Shown piece by piece: positions 36,581 to 47,574 of a stretch of DNA of 64,000 nucleotides (position 1 is its first letter; each line of letters opens with the position of its first letter). The position numbers were made by a program, and so were the translations under genes. Source of the DNA: Strigops habroptila. Taxonomy: Eukaryota; Chordata; Aves; Psittaciformes; Psittacidae. The stretch is taken from assembly GCF_004027225.2 (NCBI RefSeq), contig NC_044302.2, forward strand, positions 39,158,949 through 39,222,948. Reading direction: 5' to 3'. The notes under the pieces were generated by a model. That model was not told where the DNA came from and searched no databases. It was given only the letters and a program-made list of their open reading frames with translations.

Positions 36581-39109
36581 CTCTCAGACTTGTTGCGCTT
36601 GATCTCAGAGTTTCAGCATGTTGTACCTTACTTACAGCCACTATTTGCTGTTTTAGTGTTTATCGGCTGGGGGGCCTGGGCTAAGGTTCTTGTTTCACTG
36701 TACTTCATGGTAATGACTTGTAATACAATAGACTCATTGATCATGAAACTGGTCTGGTTTGTGCTTCCAGCGTGGCCATCACCTCTATACATTGGGAGGT
36801 ATATAATGAAATATTTTAGCAATTGCATATCTTTTTTTTTCTCCTCGGGGGGTAAACTTACGAAGGAAGCATTCTCTTTCAACCCCCGTTCCCCCACCAG
36901 CCTATTTGCAACAGCAGTTGAGAGTTCTGAAGGTTTTGGATGGCCTTTGAGTACCCTTGAAACCTGCCTGCTGATTGTGCTGGGGATCAGCATGTTGGCA
37001 AACATATGGAGTGTGTTTTACCCACGGCCATCCCGTCGTAGGAACATCCTATTTCGTTTAATCTCAAAAATTCAGCAGTATCAGGTTCGAATCTGGTCTA
37101 GGGTTAGACGACGATATAGGAGGACCACCAAGAGATTTTCCCTGAGGCTGGACAGTCATGAGTGGCAGGGTGTGTGGGATAGTATGGGCAAGTATCTAGG
37201 CCAGTGGGCCCCTCCAGTGCTTTGGAACTTCACCACTGAACAAGTGCAACACCCGGAAAAACTAGTAAAACACTTAAATGAGATGTGCTGCTGTTCTGCT
37301 TATACCAGAGAGGGACAACTCGCTGCAACGTGCTGGGGCTTGGCCTATGCCTACAGAGCCCTGCTCAACACTATCCAGCACCTTCAAAGGGAAAAAAATG
37401 TCTCTGGATCTGATGGCAAAGCAACAGACAATGCAGCTATGCCAACTACAAGCACAGCAGCTACTCAGACCCTGACCACAACAGACAACACAGCTACTCC
37501 AAGTGCAGCAGCTACATCAACCCCAGTGACAAGCACAACAGCTACTCAAACCCTGACCACAACAGACAACGCAACTACTCCAACTTCAAATACAGCAGTT
37601 ACACCAATCCCGGTGACAAGCACAACAGCTACTCAAACCCCGACAGCAACAGACAATGTGGCTACTCCAAGCATCGCAGCCACACCAACCCCAGTGACAT
37701 GCGCAGTAGCTACTCAAACCCCGACAGCAACAGACAATATAGCTACTCCAAGCACCGCAGCTACACCAACCCCAGTGACATGCGCAGTAGCTATTCAAAC
37801 CCCGATAGCAACAGACAATGCAGCTGCTGGTGTTACTCAACTCCCAAGCACAACAGCTGCACCAACCCCAGCAATAGACATTGCAACCACTCCAATCCTA
37901 GTGGCAGGCACTGCAGCCACTCCAACCACAGTGACAAACACTGCAGCTAAACCAAATGGCCAGTTTGTGGCAATGTCTGTTGCCCCTGTCAGCAAAAGCC
38001 GACAAGAGGCACAAAGAGCAACCCGTGCAGTGAAGAAAGATGAAGACCCAATGCCATTAATACATGCAACAGCATCTGAACAAGAGTTACTACTACGTGG
38101 GTCAGAGGAAGAGGAAGAAGAAGAAGAGGTCACTTCTCGACCCCGGACCTCAACCGAACTGCGGAATATGCGAAAAGATTTCACCCATCTTCCAGGGGAG
38201 CACACTGTCACCTGGTTGCTCCGATGCTGGGACAATGGGGCCCACGGTCACGAACTAGAAGGTAGGGAAGCCAAGCAGCTGGGATCACTTGCTAGGGAAG
38301 GAGGAATTGACAAAGCGATTGCAAGAGAGAAGCGAGCCCTCAGTCTTTGGAGGCGGCTCCTGGCAGCTGCGAAGGAAAGGTTTCCCTACAAAGATGATAT
38401 TACGAGTCGCTCAGCCAACTGGACCACGATAGAGAAAGGCATCCAGTCCCTGAGGGAATCAGCCATTATAGAGATGCTCTATCGTAGGCCGGATGCCAGG
38501 AACACATCCGTAGACCCAGATGAAGTCGAATGTACACGACCAATGTGGCGGAAACTTACACGGAGTGCACCATCATCATATGCCCACACATTGGCATCAA
38601 TGACCTGGAATGACGGCATATCACCAACAGTGGATTGCCTGATTCGTCAGCTCCGAGAGTTCGAAGACAATCTCACCCCTTCCATCATTTCAGCTGTGGA
38701 AAAACTGTCCCAGGAGTTCAAACAATTGAGAGACGATTTATCCGATCTATCCAGCTCCCCACGCGTACCAACCCATGTCTCAGCTATTAACAGAAGGCAC
38801 CCTACTGCTCGAGAAAGAAAATACAGGTGGTACACGCCATGGGCCACCCTATGGTTTTACCTGCGGGATCACGGAGAAGACATGAGAAAGTGGGATGGAA
38901 AACCTACTTCAGCTCTGGAGCAACGGGTGCGTGAACTGAAGAGGAGAACAACGGTCAAGGATGATCCTCCCAGGAAAGCTGCTGCTCCAGTCTCTGGCGA
39001 GCAGTTTCCCAGATGGAGTGAAAGAGCTGATTTTCCTCCAGCTCCTGTGATAAGGAATACTAATCCCTTTCTACAAGACATAAGTGGAGAATTTTGTGAT
39101 CACTATTAG
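36581..39109 (+). CDS. Gag-like protein with N-terminal membrane segments
   Basis: An open frame of about 840 codons ending in TAG at 39107-39109. The first in-frame ATG is at 36707; an earlier one at 36566 is followed by TGA at 36578. Counting from codon 36590, hydrophobic segments lie at about 11-42, 50-68, 71-86 and 125-144. A basic region (148-185) follows, then a Thr/Ala/Pro-rich imperfect repeat (285-465), a short glutamate run and a helical region (about 505-720) beginning 'LRNMRKDFTHLPGEHTVTW' that would be the capsid. No CCHC zinc knuckle is present. Position between primer site and protease makes it Gag, but the membrane segments are unusual. The frame is uninterrupted over 2.5 kb. 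Confidence 0.8.
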   Translation, partial: LSDLLRLISEFQHVVPYLQPLFAVLVFIGWGAWAKVLVSLYFMVMTCNTIDSLIMKLVWFVLPAWPSPLYIGRYIMKYFSNCISFFFSSGGKLTKEAFSFNPRSPTSLFATAVESSEGFGWPLSTLETCLLIVLGISMLANIWSVFYPRPSRRRNILFRLISKIQQYQVRIWSRVRRRYRRTTKRFSLRLDSHEWQGVWDSMGKYLGQWAPPVLWNFTTEQVQHPEKLVKHLNEMCCCSAYTREGQLAATCWGLAYAYRALLNTIQHLQREKNVSGSDGKATDNAAMPTTSTAATQTLTTTDNTATPSAAATSTPVTSTTATQTLTTTDNATTPTSNTAVTPIPVTSTTATQTPTATDNVATPSIAATPTPVTCAVATQTPTATDNIATPSTAATPTPVTCAVAIQTPIATDNAAAGVTQLPSTTAAPTPAIDIATTPILVAGTAATPTTVTNTAAKPNGQFVAMSVAPVSKSRQEAQRATRAVKKDEDPMPLIHATASEQELLLRGSEEEEEEEEVTSRPRTSTELRNMRKDFTHLPGEHTVTWLLRCWDNGAHGHELEGREAKQLGSLAREGGIDKAIAREKRALSLWRRLLAAAKERFPYKDDITSRSANWTTIEKGIQSLRESAIIEMLYRRPDARNTSVDPDEVECTRPMWRKLTRSAPSSYAHTLASMTWNDGISPTVDCLIRQLREFEDNLTPSIISAVEKLSQEFKQLRDDLSDLSSSPRVPTHVSAINRRHPTARERKYRWYTPWATLWFYLRDHGEDMRKWDGKPTSALEQRVRELKRRTTVKDDPPRKAAAPVSGEQFPRWSERADFPPAPVIRNTNPFLQDISGEFCDHY
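37448..37950 (+). repeat. Imperfect tandem repeat coding Thr/Ala/Pro
   Basis: About five units of 27-29 codons (81-87 bases). Each has the order 'ATQTxTxTDN', 'ATPS', then 'TPxPV' followed by TST or TCA. Units differ by substitutions and small in-frame indels, and the last units are more decayed. All length changes keep the reading frame, which suggests past selection on the protein. Confidence 0.85.
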
Positions 39110-42100
39110 AGGGGCCCTGCCTCCAGCCAGGTGGAGGAGAGGGATAATCGGGTTTACTGGACTGTGTGGATCAGATGGCCTGGCACATCAGTCCCACAGA
39201 AGTATAAGGCTCTAGTAGATACCGGTGCACAGTGTACTCTGATGCCATCAAGGTATCAAGGGGTGAAACCCATTTCTATTTCTGGAGTGACAGGAGGATC
39301 CCAAGCGTTAACTATGCTGGAAGCTGAAATCAGCCTGACTGGGAGGAAGTGGCAAAAGCACCCCATTGTAACTGGTCCAGGGGCTCCATGCATCCTTGGC
39401 ATAGACTATCTCAGGAGAGGGTACTTCAAAGACCCAAAAGGGTATAGATGGGCTTTTGGTATCGCTGCCTTGGAGACAGAGGAAATTAAGAAGCTGTCCA
39501 CCTTGCCCGGTCTCTCAGAGGATCCTTCTGTTGTGGGGTTGCTGAAGGTCAAAGAAAAACAAGTGCCAATTGCGACCACAACAGTGCACCGGCGGCAATA
39601 TCGCACCAACCGAGATTCCCTGATTCCCATCCATAAGCTGATCCGTAGACTGGAGAGCCAAGGAGTGATCAGCAGGACCCGCTCACCCTTTAATAGCCCC
39701 ATATGGCCAGTGCAAAAGTCTAATGGAGAGTGGAGATTAACAGTAGACTATCGTGGCCTGAACGAAGTCACACCACCATTGAATGCTGCCGTACCGGACG
39801 TGTTAGAACTTCAATATGAACTGGAGTCAAAGGCAGCCAAGTGGTATGCCACAATTGACATCGCCAATGCATTTTTCTCAATCCCTTTGGCAGCAGAATG
39901 CAGGCCACAGTTTGCTTTCACTTGGAGGGGCGTCCAGTACACTTGGAACCGACTGCCCCAGGGGTGGAAACACAGCCCTACCATCTGCCATGGATTGATC
40001 CAGACTGCACTGGAACAGGGGCAAGCTCCAGAACACCTGCAATACATTGATGACATCATCGTGTGGAGTGATACAGCGGAAGAAGTTTTTGAGAAAGGGA
40101 GGAAGATAATCCAAACCCTGCTGAAGTCCGGTTTTGCCATAAAACGGAATAAGGTCAAGGGACCTGCACAGGAGATTCAATCTTTGGGAATAAAATGGCA
40201 AGATGGACGTCGCCAGATCCCCACAGACGTGATCAACAAGATAACAGCACTGTCTCCACCAACTAACAAGAAAGAAACACAAGCTTTCTTAGGTGTTGTA
40301 GGGTTCTGGAGAATGCACATCCCGAATTACAGTCTGATTGTAGGCCCTCTCTACCACGTGACCCAGAAGAAGAATGATTTCAAATGGGGCCCTGAGCAAC
40401 AACAAGCCTTTGAACAAATTAAACGAGAAATAGTTCATGCAGTAGCCCTTGGACCAGTCCGGGCCAGGCCAGATGTGAAAAATGTGCTCTATACCGCAGC
40501 TGGGGAGAATGGTCCTACCTGGAGCCTCTGGCAGAAAGCTCCAGGGGAGACTCGAGGTCGACCCCTCGGCTTTTGGAGTCGGGGATATAAAGAATCCGAG
40601 GCCAGCTACACTCCCACTGAAAAAGAGATACTGGCAGCCTATGAAGGGGTTCGAGCTGCCTCAGAAGTGATCGGAACTGAAGCGCAGCTCCTCCTGGCAC
40701 CCCGGTTGCCTGTGCCGGGCTGGATGTTCAAAGGCAGGGTCTCCTCTACACATCATGCAACTGATGCTACATGGAGTAAGTGGGCCGCACTAATTACACA
40801 ACGAGCTCGAATAGGAAATCCCAGTCGTCCAGGAATTCTAGAAGTCATCATGGACTGTCCAGAGGGCAAAGATTTTGGGATGTCACCAGAAGAGGAGGTG
40901 ACGCGTGCTGAAGAGGCCCCACCATATAATGAACTGTCAGAGAGTGAAAAGCAATATGCCTTGTTTACGGATGGGTCCTGCCATATTGTGGGAAAGCATC
41001 GGAGATGGAAGGCAGCTGTGTGGAGTCCCCTGTGACAAGTTGCAGAAACTGCTGAAGGAGAGGGTGAATCAAGTCAGTTTGCAGAGGTGAAAGCCATCCA
41101 GCTGGCCTTGGGCATTGCTGAATGAGAAAAATGGCCAGTACTTTATACTGACTCACGGATGGTGGCAAATGCCCTGTGGGGGTGGTTGCAGCAATGGAAG
41201 CAGAGCAACTGGCAACGCAGAAGTAAACCCATCTGGGCTGCTGCATTGTGGCAAGATATCGCTGCTCGGGTGCAGAACCTGGTGGTGAAGGTACGCCACG
41301 TAGATGCTCATGTACCCAAGAGTCGGGCCACTGAGGAACACCAGAATAACCAGCAAGTGGATAAAGCTGCTAAGATTAAAGTGGCTCAGATGGACTTGGA
41401 TTGGCAACATAAGGGTGAATTATTTTTAGCCCGGTGGGCCCATGACACCTCAGGCCGTCAAGGCAGAGATGCAACATATAGATGGGCTAGTGATCGAGGG
41501 GTGGACTTAACGATGGACACTATTGCCCAGGTTATTCACGAATGTGAAACATGTGCTGCAATTAAGCAAGCCAAGCGGTTAAAGCCTCTCTGGTATGGAG
41601 GATGATGGCTGAAGTACAAGTATGGGGAGGCCTGGCAGATTGACTATATCACACTCCCATCAACCCGCCAAGGCAAGCGCTATGTGCTTACCATGGTGGA
41701 AGCAACCACCGGATGGCTGGAAACATACGCTGTGTCCCACGCCACTGCCCGGAACACTATCCTGGGCTTTGAGAAACAAGTCTTGTGGCGACACAGCACC
41801 CCAGAGAGAATTGAGTCAGACAATGGGACTCATTTCCGGAACAACCTCATAGACACTTGGGCCAAAGAGCATGGCATTGAGTGGGTATATCACATCCCCT
41901 ACCATGCACCAGCCTCTGGGAAAATCGAGTGGTACAATGGGCTGTTAAAAACTACACTGAGAGCAATGGGTGGTGGGACTTTCAAACACTGGGATACACA
42001 TTTACCAAAAGCCACCTGGTTGGTCAACAGTAGGGGATCTGCCAACAGGGCTGGCCCAGCCCAATCAGAACTTTCACGTACTGTAGAGGGGGATAAAGTT

Positions 42101-42289
42101 CCTGTGGTGCACACAAAGAATTTGTTGGGGAAGACAGTCTGGGTTATTCCTGCTTCAGGTAAAGGCAAACCCACTTGTGGGGTTGCTTTTGCTCAGGGAC
42201 CTTCATATACTTGGTGGGTAATGCGGGAAGATGGAGAAGTCCGATGTGTACCTCAAGGGGATTTGATTTTGGGGGAAAACAGCCAATGA
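39110..42289 (+). pseudogene. Pro-pol frame: protease, RT, RNase H, integrase (broken)
   Basis: It continues in the same frame as Gag after one TAG. Retroviral protease DTGAQ lies at 39218-39232. Reverse transcriptase carries LPQGW and the active-site YIDD (40043-40054). RNase H starts at TDGS (40967-40978). Integrase has the D, D, E triad at 41642, 41819 and 41927 (second D to E spaced 35 residues). In-frame TGA stops occur at 41033-41035, 41123-41125 and 41603-41605, all between RNase H and the integrase core, with no frameshift. The integrase zinc domain has CETC, but the second histidine place holds Arg (41456-41458). The last stop is TGA at 42287-42289. Together these breaks should prevent an active integrase. 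Confidence 0.9.
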
Positions 42290-42717
42290 ACTCAATTGTA
42301 CGCTGTTGCCTGCTCTATAACACTTTTATAGCCCACCAGCTAGATATCTTCGGGTCGCCAGCAATTGACCCTGACTTCCCTCCGATCATCACCTCAACAA
42401 AGAATGAATTTTGAGGAAACCAGACGAGCTCAGCAGTGACCAGACGAGTTTGGTGGTGTCATCAGCAGGCAACAACCCAACACTACACACTGTCCCTCCT
42501 GCCCTGAAAGACTATTACAAGAGATGGAGCCTGACATCATGGACTGGATGAGTTCAGCAATTTTACAGGGATTGGTCCATGGACTAGGGAATGATATCTT
42601 TCTCTGTGTGTGGGTGTGGGTGTATATATATGTGTATATATGGGACAGGGGTGATGGTGTGCTGAGAGATGTGGGATCTGAGCATGACGTGAATGGTATG
42701 GAATAAGGGGTGGATAC
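42290..42717 (+). other. Retroelement 3' non-coding region, no env
   Basis: About 430 bases without a significant ORF. It has a GT/TA-rich run (ctctgtgtgtgggtgtgggtgtatatatat, about 42602-42640) and ends in a purine-rich ggaataaggggtgga just before the 3' LTR, the probable but imperfect polypurine tract. Confidence 0.75.
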
Positions 42718-43281
42718 TGTCCTGGGTTCAGCTATAGCAGTCATTTTTCTCCTGCTTAGTAGCTGGTGCAGTGCTGTGTTTTTTAACTTTCAGCCTGGGA
42801 ACAATGCTGATAACACTGATGTTTTTAGTTGTTGCTAAGTAATGTTTATTCCAACCAAGGACTTTCTCAGCCTCATGCTTTGTCAGGGAGGAGGGGAAGC
42901 CGGGAGGAAGCAGAGACAGGACACCTGACCCAAACTGGCCAAAGGGGTATTCCATACCACAGCACGTCATGCCCAGTATATAAACCGGGGGGAGTTACCC
43001 GGAAGGCCCAGAGCACTGCTCGGGTCGGGCTGGGTATCGGTCGGCGGGTGGTGAGCAATTGTATCCTCTCCCCTTGTTATTTCACTAATCATTATTACCA
43101 CTGGTGGTAGCAGTAGTGGTTTTGTATTATACCTTAGTTGCGGGACTGCTCTTATCTCAACCCGTGGGAGTTACATTCTTCCCATTCTCCTCCCCATCCC
43201 TCCGGGAGCGGGGGGAGGAAGGGGGGCAGTGAGTGAGAGGCTGTGTGGTTCTGAGTTACCGGCTGGGCTCAAACCACGACA
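42718..43281 (+). repeat. 3' LTR
   Basis: 564 bases, same ends as the 5' LTR. By eye there are about 19 substitutions and a 4-base gap against it, most in the GC-rich end. Its TATA box directs transcription rightward, antisense to SRFBP1. Confidence 0.95.
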
Positions 43282-45439
43282 GTTGTGATGATGTTTCTAT
43301 AATTTATCTAACAAAATTTTTTCTGTACTACTACATCTTGGAGCTAAGAGCTTCAAACTGAAAATTCCTGCAAGTGCTACCCTGGAGTGCAGAATTCGGT
43401 GTGGATCAGAAGCCATGCAAATACAAAAATGCAGTAAAAACAAATACAGTTATTGCAGAAAGTATATTGAAATTTATTGAAAATAAAGCATCTCCTAGTT
43501 TTCAAGTATCTTCTACCTGCTATTCTACATTTTCACATTAGATCACCTGCCTGGTAATGCAAAATGATCTACCAGCCTACAATTACAAAGCAGCCTAGCA
43601 CTTTCAATTAGGAAAGTACAGCTGTATCTGAATTCTCATTCAAGCCCTATTTCTCCTGATCTAATCAGTCCATAAAAACTGATGAGAGGAATATTTATGC
43701 CTGTTTAGATATCTTTAAACTGGTGTTATCAATAGTGCACCTTTCTCTAAAAAGTAAAAGTAAACCAACGAACCAACACATTTAAATTGACTCTCTTAAA
43801 AGACACTGAAAAACCTGAGATTGTTTTGTTAGTTAAGTCTGAAAGAAAAAATCATGCACCTGAAGCACGATTCAGTAGTAGCAGTATCTGACAGTATGAA
43901 CCCTAGCTGAGAACATTTCTTCTATGGAATGGTAGTGGAAACCATAGTCCTGAAGGTTTTTTAAATCTAATCATCACAGAATGAAATAATTTTCCATATC
44001 ACTATAAAAATAAATCTGTAGTACTTTGTGAGATGTCTCTGTCTAAATAGTGTTTCAGATACAAGTTATATTAAAATCATATAAATACTGAAAATGTTAT
44101 CTTGTTACAATGAGGAGAAAATGTTCTAAACTTTATCAACAACCTCCAGGCAAGTTCATTGGGTTTATCAGTTCACAAAAAAATTGCCCAGTTACATATT
44201 AAAAATATTATCAAGTCTCAAGCATCACCACTTGTTTGTACAGTGCATAAGGCTGCGATCCAGGTGAGTCACTAAGCACCAGCTAAAAGTAGTAGTAACC
44301 CATTAAAACATGAAGCAATGCCAATAACCTAATCTCTCTTCTCTCATTCATGTTCAGTGTGTTATCTTTTTTCTTTTCTTTAAGAGCTCAGAAGTGTTTC
44401 TGAAGATGAAAAAAGAGATGTTTTGATAATCAGGTTTCCTTCAGGAAGAATTCTATGGCCACAAATTACAGCTGTAAGAACGGCATAAGGAACTTGCTCA
44501 AATGCCAAGATAAACCAATGCTCCTAGATCTCTTAGCACATGCAAAAAAGTACTTTAGAACATACGCTCTTCCCCTCCCCTCTCCGACCCCAAACTATTT
44601 GCAATCTTTAAATTTTTGGTCTTTAATGTGAATCAACTCTTGAATTGGGGTGCTCATCTGCTAAAAAAAAGATAAGCTGTCCATGAAAAACTGTATTATA
44701 GTTGACAACATCTACCAAATTTTTCTTGCCTTTTATTGGAACTAGAGAAGTCACATACCAATGTTTGTTTGGCGTAGATAAGTAAATATTTATTGAAAGC
44801 CATAAGAATTAGCATCTGGAAAACTTAGAGAGTATATAGCAGGTAAATGCACAGCTTTTTCTACAGAATATGATCCTTCCCTACAAAACCACAGTAAACA
44901 TGTTTCCATGTTTTATTTTGAAGCTTCTGGCCTTATATCTTGTTCCATATGGTAGAGTGAAAATAAAACCAACAAAAACCATTGGGAAATGGAAGGTTAT
45001 TTGAATTTCCAATTCCTCTGAGCAGCAATGCCATTCAGAAAGATAATAACACATATACTGACATCTATTTAGGATGCAGGAAAGAAAGCCTAAGCGAGTG
45101 GGGCAAAGACATGCCGAGGTAATAATACAAAGTGGACCAACCAGAATGCTAAGCCTTCAAGTATTTAACACAGAATGGGAGAATGGGCAGAAATTGCTAG
45201 GCTATAAATATACAAAGTCTGCAAGGGGGAGAGATAGTGGTGGCCATACCAGCAACAGAGTAATACTTTACATTAAAACAACTAAAGTTGGTTTGGCCAT
45301 TTGACTCTTATACCAACCCAAGTGAAATACACTGGGCTATTACATAGTGACTACATGTTTTAGACACATCCAATAACTCCCCTATGGAGCCACTGATGGT
45401 TAGGGAGTCATTGCTTGACTCGGTCCTAATCCTACAAAA
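43282..45439. other. Intergenic between retroelement and SRFBP1
   Basis: AT-rich DNA, no gene recognised. A TTTATTG at about 43480 and 44790 would read as AATAAA on the - strand and could be distal SRFBP1 poly(A) signals, but this is weak. Nothing else is visible. Confidence 0.45.
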
Positions 45440-46045
45440 CCACATAGAGTAGATGAGGTAGGAAGAGACCTCTGGATATCATTTAGCCTAAACCCACTGT
45501 CCAAGCAAGGTGACCTCAAGACAGTTACCCAGGACTGAGTCCAGTCAGGTTCCAAGTATCTCCAAGGATGGAGACACCACAATCTTTCTGGGCAACTGTG
45601 CCAGTGCTGTGCTGCCCTCACAGTGAGTTTTTCTTGTGTAAGCGGAATTTCTTACATTTCAATTTGTGACCACTGCCTCTTGTCCTGCCACTCAATTGCA
45701 CTTAGAAGAGTCTGGCTTTATTTTATTCACACTGCTCCCTGCCCCCGTATTTATACACATTGACAAGATCGCCCCCAAGGCCTCTCTTCTGAACAGTCCC
45801 AGCCCTCTCAGCCTCTATTCATATGTCATATACTTCAAGGCCTTAATCATCTTGGTCACCCTTTGCTGGACTTGTTCCAGTCTTTCCTTGTCCCTTGTAT
45901 ACTGGGGAGCTCAGAATTGGACCCAGCACTTCAGATGTGGTCTCACCAGTGCTGAGTACAGGGCAAAGATCACCTCCACTGTCCTGCTGGCCACACTCTT
46001 TCTACTGCAGTCCAGGAGGCTGCTGGTCTTCTTTGCCGAGACAGT
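45440..46045 (-). mobile_element. CR1 LINE fragment, old
   Basis: Reverse-complemented CR1 3' part: 'gaggtaggaagagacctctggat' at the 3' end, then 'tgcctcttgtcctgccact', 'ttgctggacttgttccagtctttcc' and 'cccagcacttcagatgtggtctcaccagtgctgagtacaggg'. No usable frame remains and the terminal tail is degraded. It is older than the copies at 48 and 61 kb. Confidence 0.85.
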
Positions 46046-46800
46046 GAAAAACACTGTTTTTCGAAGGACTTCTACACCTTAAGGGATTATAGATTCCATA
46101 CGTTTACATGGATTTAAGAGCAGACAAATCTGCAGAAAAGAAATTCAATGACGATTAAAAAACACAATAAGCTACAATATGACAAGATGTCCCTGAACAG
46201 CTACAAAGCTGTAAGCTCGATGAGTTGGATGTTGGATGACATACTGTGTACTTCCTCTATCCCCAGGCTTAAAGCATCCCTTTTTGACTGTTGAAGCTAT
46301 TAGGTTAAACAGACCGTGGTCTGATGCAGGACTGTTCTTAGGCATTACAGAGTGCTGCATGAATTCTACAGCATATTATCTTTACACCCACTGCAAACTA
46401 CCAAGTTTCTGAATTAATTTATGAAAGATAGAAGTTTATGAAAGATGGAAGATTATGTAAATAAACAACACTGTTAAAGATTAATTACCAGTTCAGAACT
46501 TGTTTCAATTCCGTGGTAGGAAAAGCCCCTGAAGAAAAATACAATGAAGATTTTACCTCATATCCCAATCAAAAGAACTCCTAAACTCAGAATGGCACTT
46601 AAAAGTGAAATGTTTCTTAGTGTACAAAAAGCAAAATGTTTCTTAGTGTACAAAGACCTTTCAGTTTTTTATCATTCTTTCAGAAACTAGGAGACAGACA
46701 TGCTAGAGCATTCAGATACATCCATCAGGACAACAATACTAAAGACACTCTTTCAGTTCTTCAAATCATCAATATAATCAAAGGACAGAGATGACAATTT
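46046..46800. other. Intergenic, 3' of SRFBP1
   Basis: No gene recognised. A local duplication (aaatgtttcttagtgtacaaa, twice near 46608-46650) and a repeated 'gaaagat-gaag' motif near 46425-46452 are visible. Confidence 0.5.
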
Positions 46801-47386
46801 AAGAGGCCAATATTTTATTGCTCTCCAGAAATTTTCACATCATGCATACCACTGATCAGCTTTTCCAGATACCTGACACATTCATGATTTGTAAAGTCTG
46901 TTTAAGAATCTCTTACTTTCAACTGCACCAGTGGAGATGTACTTGACAATAGAGTCCTAAGATAATCACCTAAATATTTTGTATTTTCCCCCTCTCTTGA
47001 CATCCAAGTCCTCCTATAGTTCAAAGTACATTTTTACACTAAGAAAAAGCTCCAGAGAAACTGTACTATTCCTACAGGGCATAAATGATGTTCCTAAAAA
47101 CCATTCATTCATGTTAGGGTGTACTTCATAAATGGTGGCACTATGTAATGGGACTTATGAACCAGCACCAAATGACCACACATTAATCAACAGATAGTCC
47201 ACTGAATAAATGAAGCAATCTTCATTATTAACAGATGATAAGTTCTAGCAGCTGCTGTTTTATAGGTTGCAAAGGATAAGGACAGTGTAACAAAAGTGTT
47301 CAAACAGCAGTTGTTATTTTTTAAGAAAATACCATGGGTTGCAAATCTGCAAGAATCTTCTTTTAAAATCTCAATTTACATATTGT
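46801..47386 (-). other. SRFBP1: SRFBP1 3' UTR (inferred)
   Basis: The region after the SRFBP1 stop on the - strand. A - strand AATAAA (46814-46819 on +) lies about 570 bases beyond the stop and is the nearest good signal. Whether it is used needs RNA data. Confidence 0.5.
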
Positions 47387-47574
47387 TTAGTCATCAAATT
47401 TAACCTTTTTCCCTTGGAATGCTGTAATTTGAGACACTTGTTCCCTGCGTCTCTTGCTTGCTTCCCACGATGGATGAAGAGGCTGCTCCAAAAACGCTTT
47501 CTTATTGTCGCATTTAATACCTGCAGCTTTTGCAAACAGTTGCTTCTTGAGCTGTGGTTCCTTTTTATAAAGAG
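47387..47574 (-). CDS. SRFBP1: SRFBP1 terminal coding exon
   Basis: 188 coding bases including the TAA at 47387-47389. The acceptor (ttgtacttcttgcacag on the - strand) lies just above 47574. It encodes LYKKEPQ then the signature C-terminus with [12 protein letters not shown] and [10 protein letters not shown], the best-conserved end of the family. Confidence 0.93.

Larger units (their letters stand above)
35888..43281 (+). mobile_element. Endogenous retrovirus-like element, two LTRs, no env
   Basis: A 7.4-kb provirus: 5' LTR (35888-36455), tRNA primer site, Gag-like frame, protease-RT-RNase H-integrase frame, short non-coding 3' region and 3' LTR (42718-43281). There is no envelope frame and no dUTPase between integrase and the 3' LTR. 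The polymerase looks most like class III (ERV-L) elements, by recollection of the family. The flanks gttgc (35883-35887) and gttgt (43282-43286) could be a 5-bp target duplication with one change. Pol is broken by stops, so the copy is very probably non-autonomous. It lies between the convergent 3' ends of LOX and SRFBP1. Confidence 0.95.

Noticed and set aside
42290-42717. Search for an envelope gene after integrase
   Set aside because: The space is about 430 bases and has no ORF above 60-80 codons, so no env is present.
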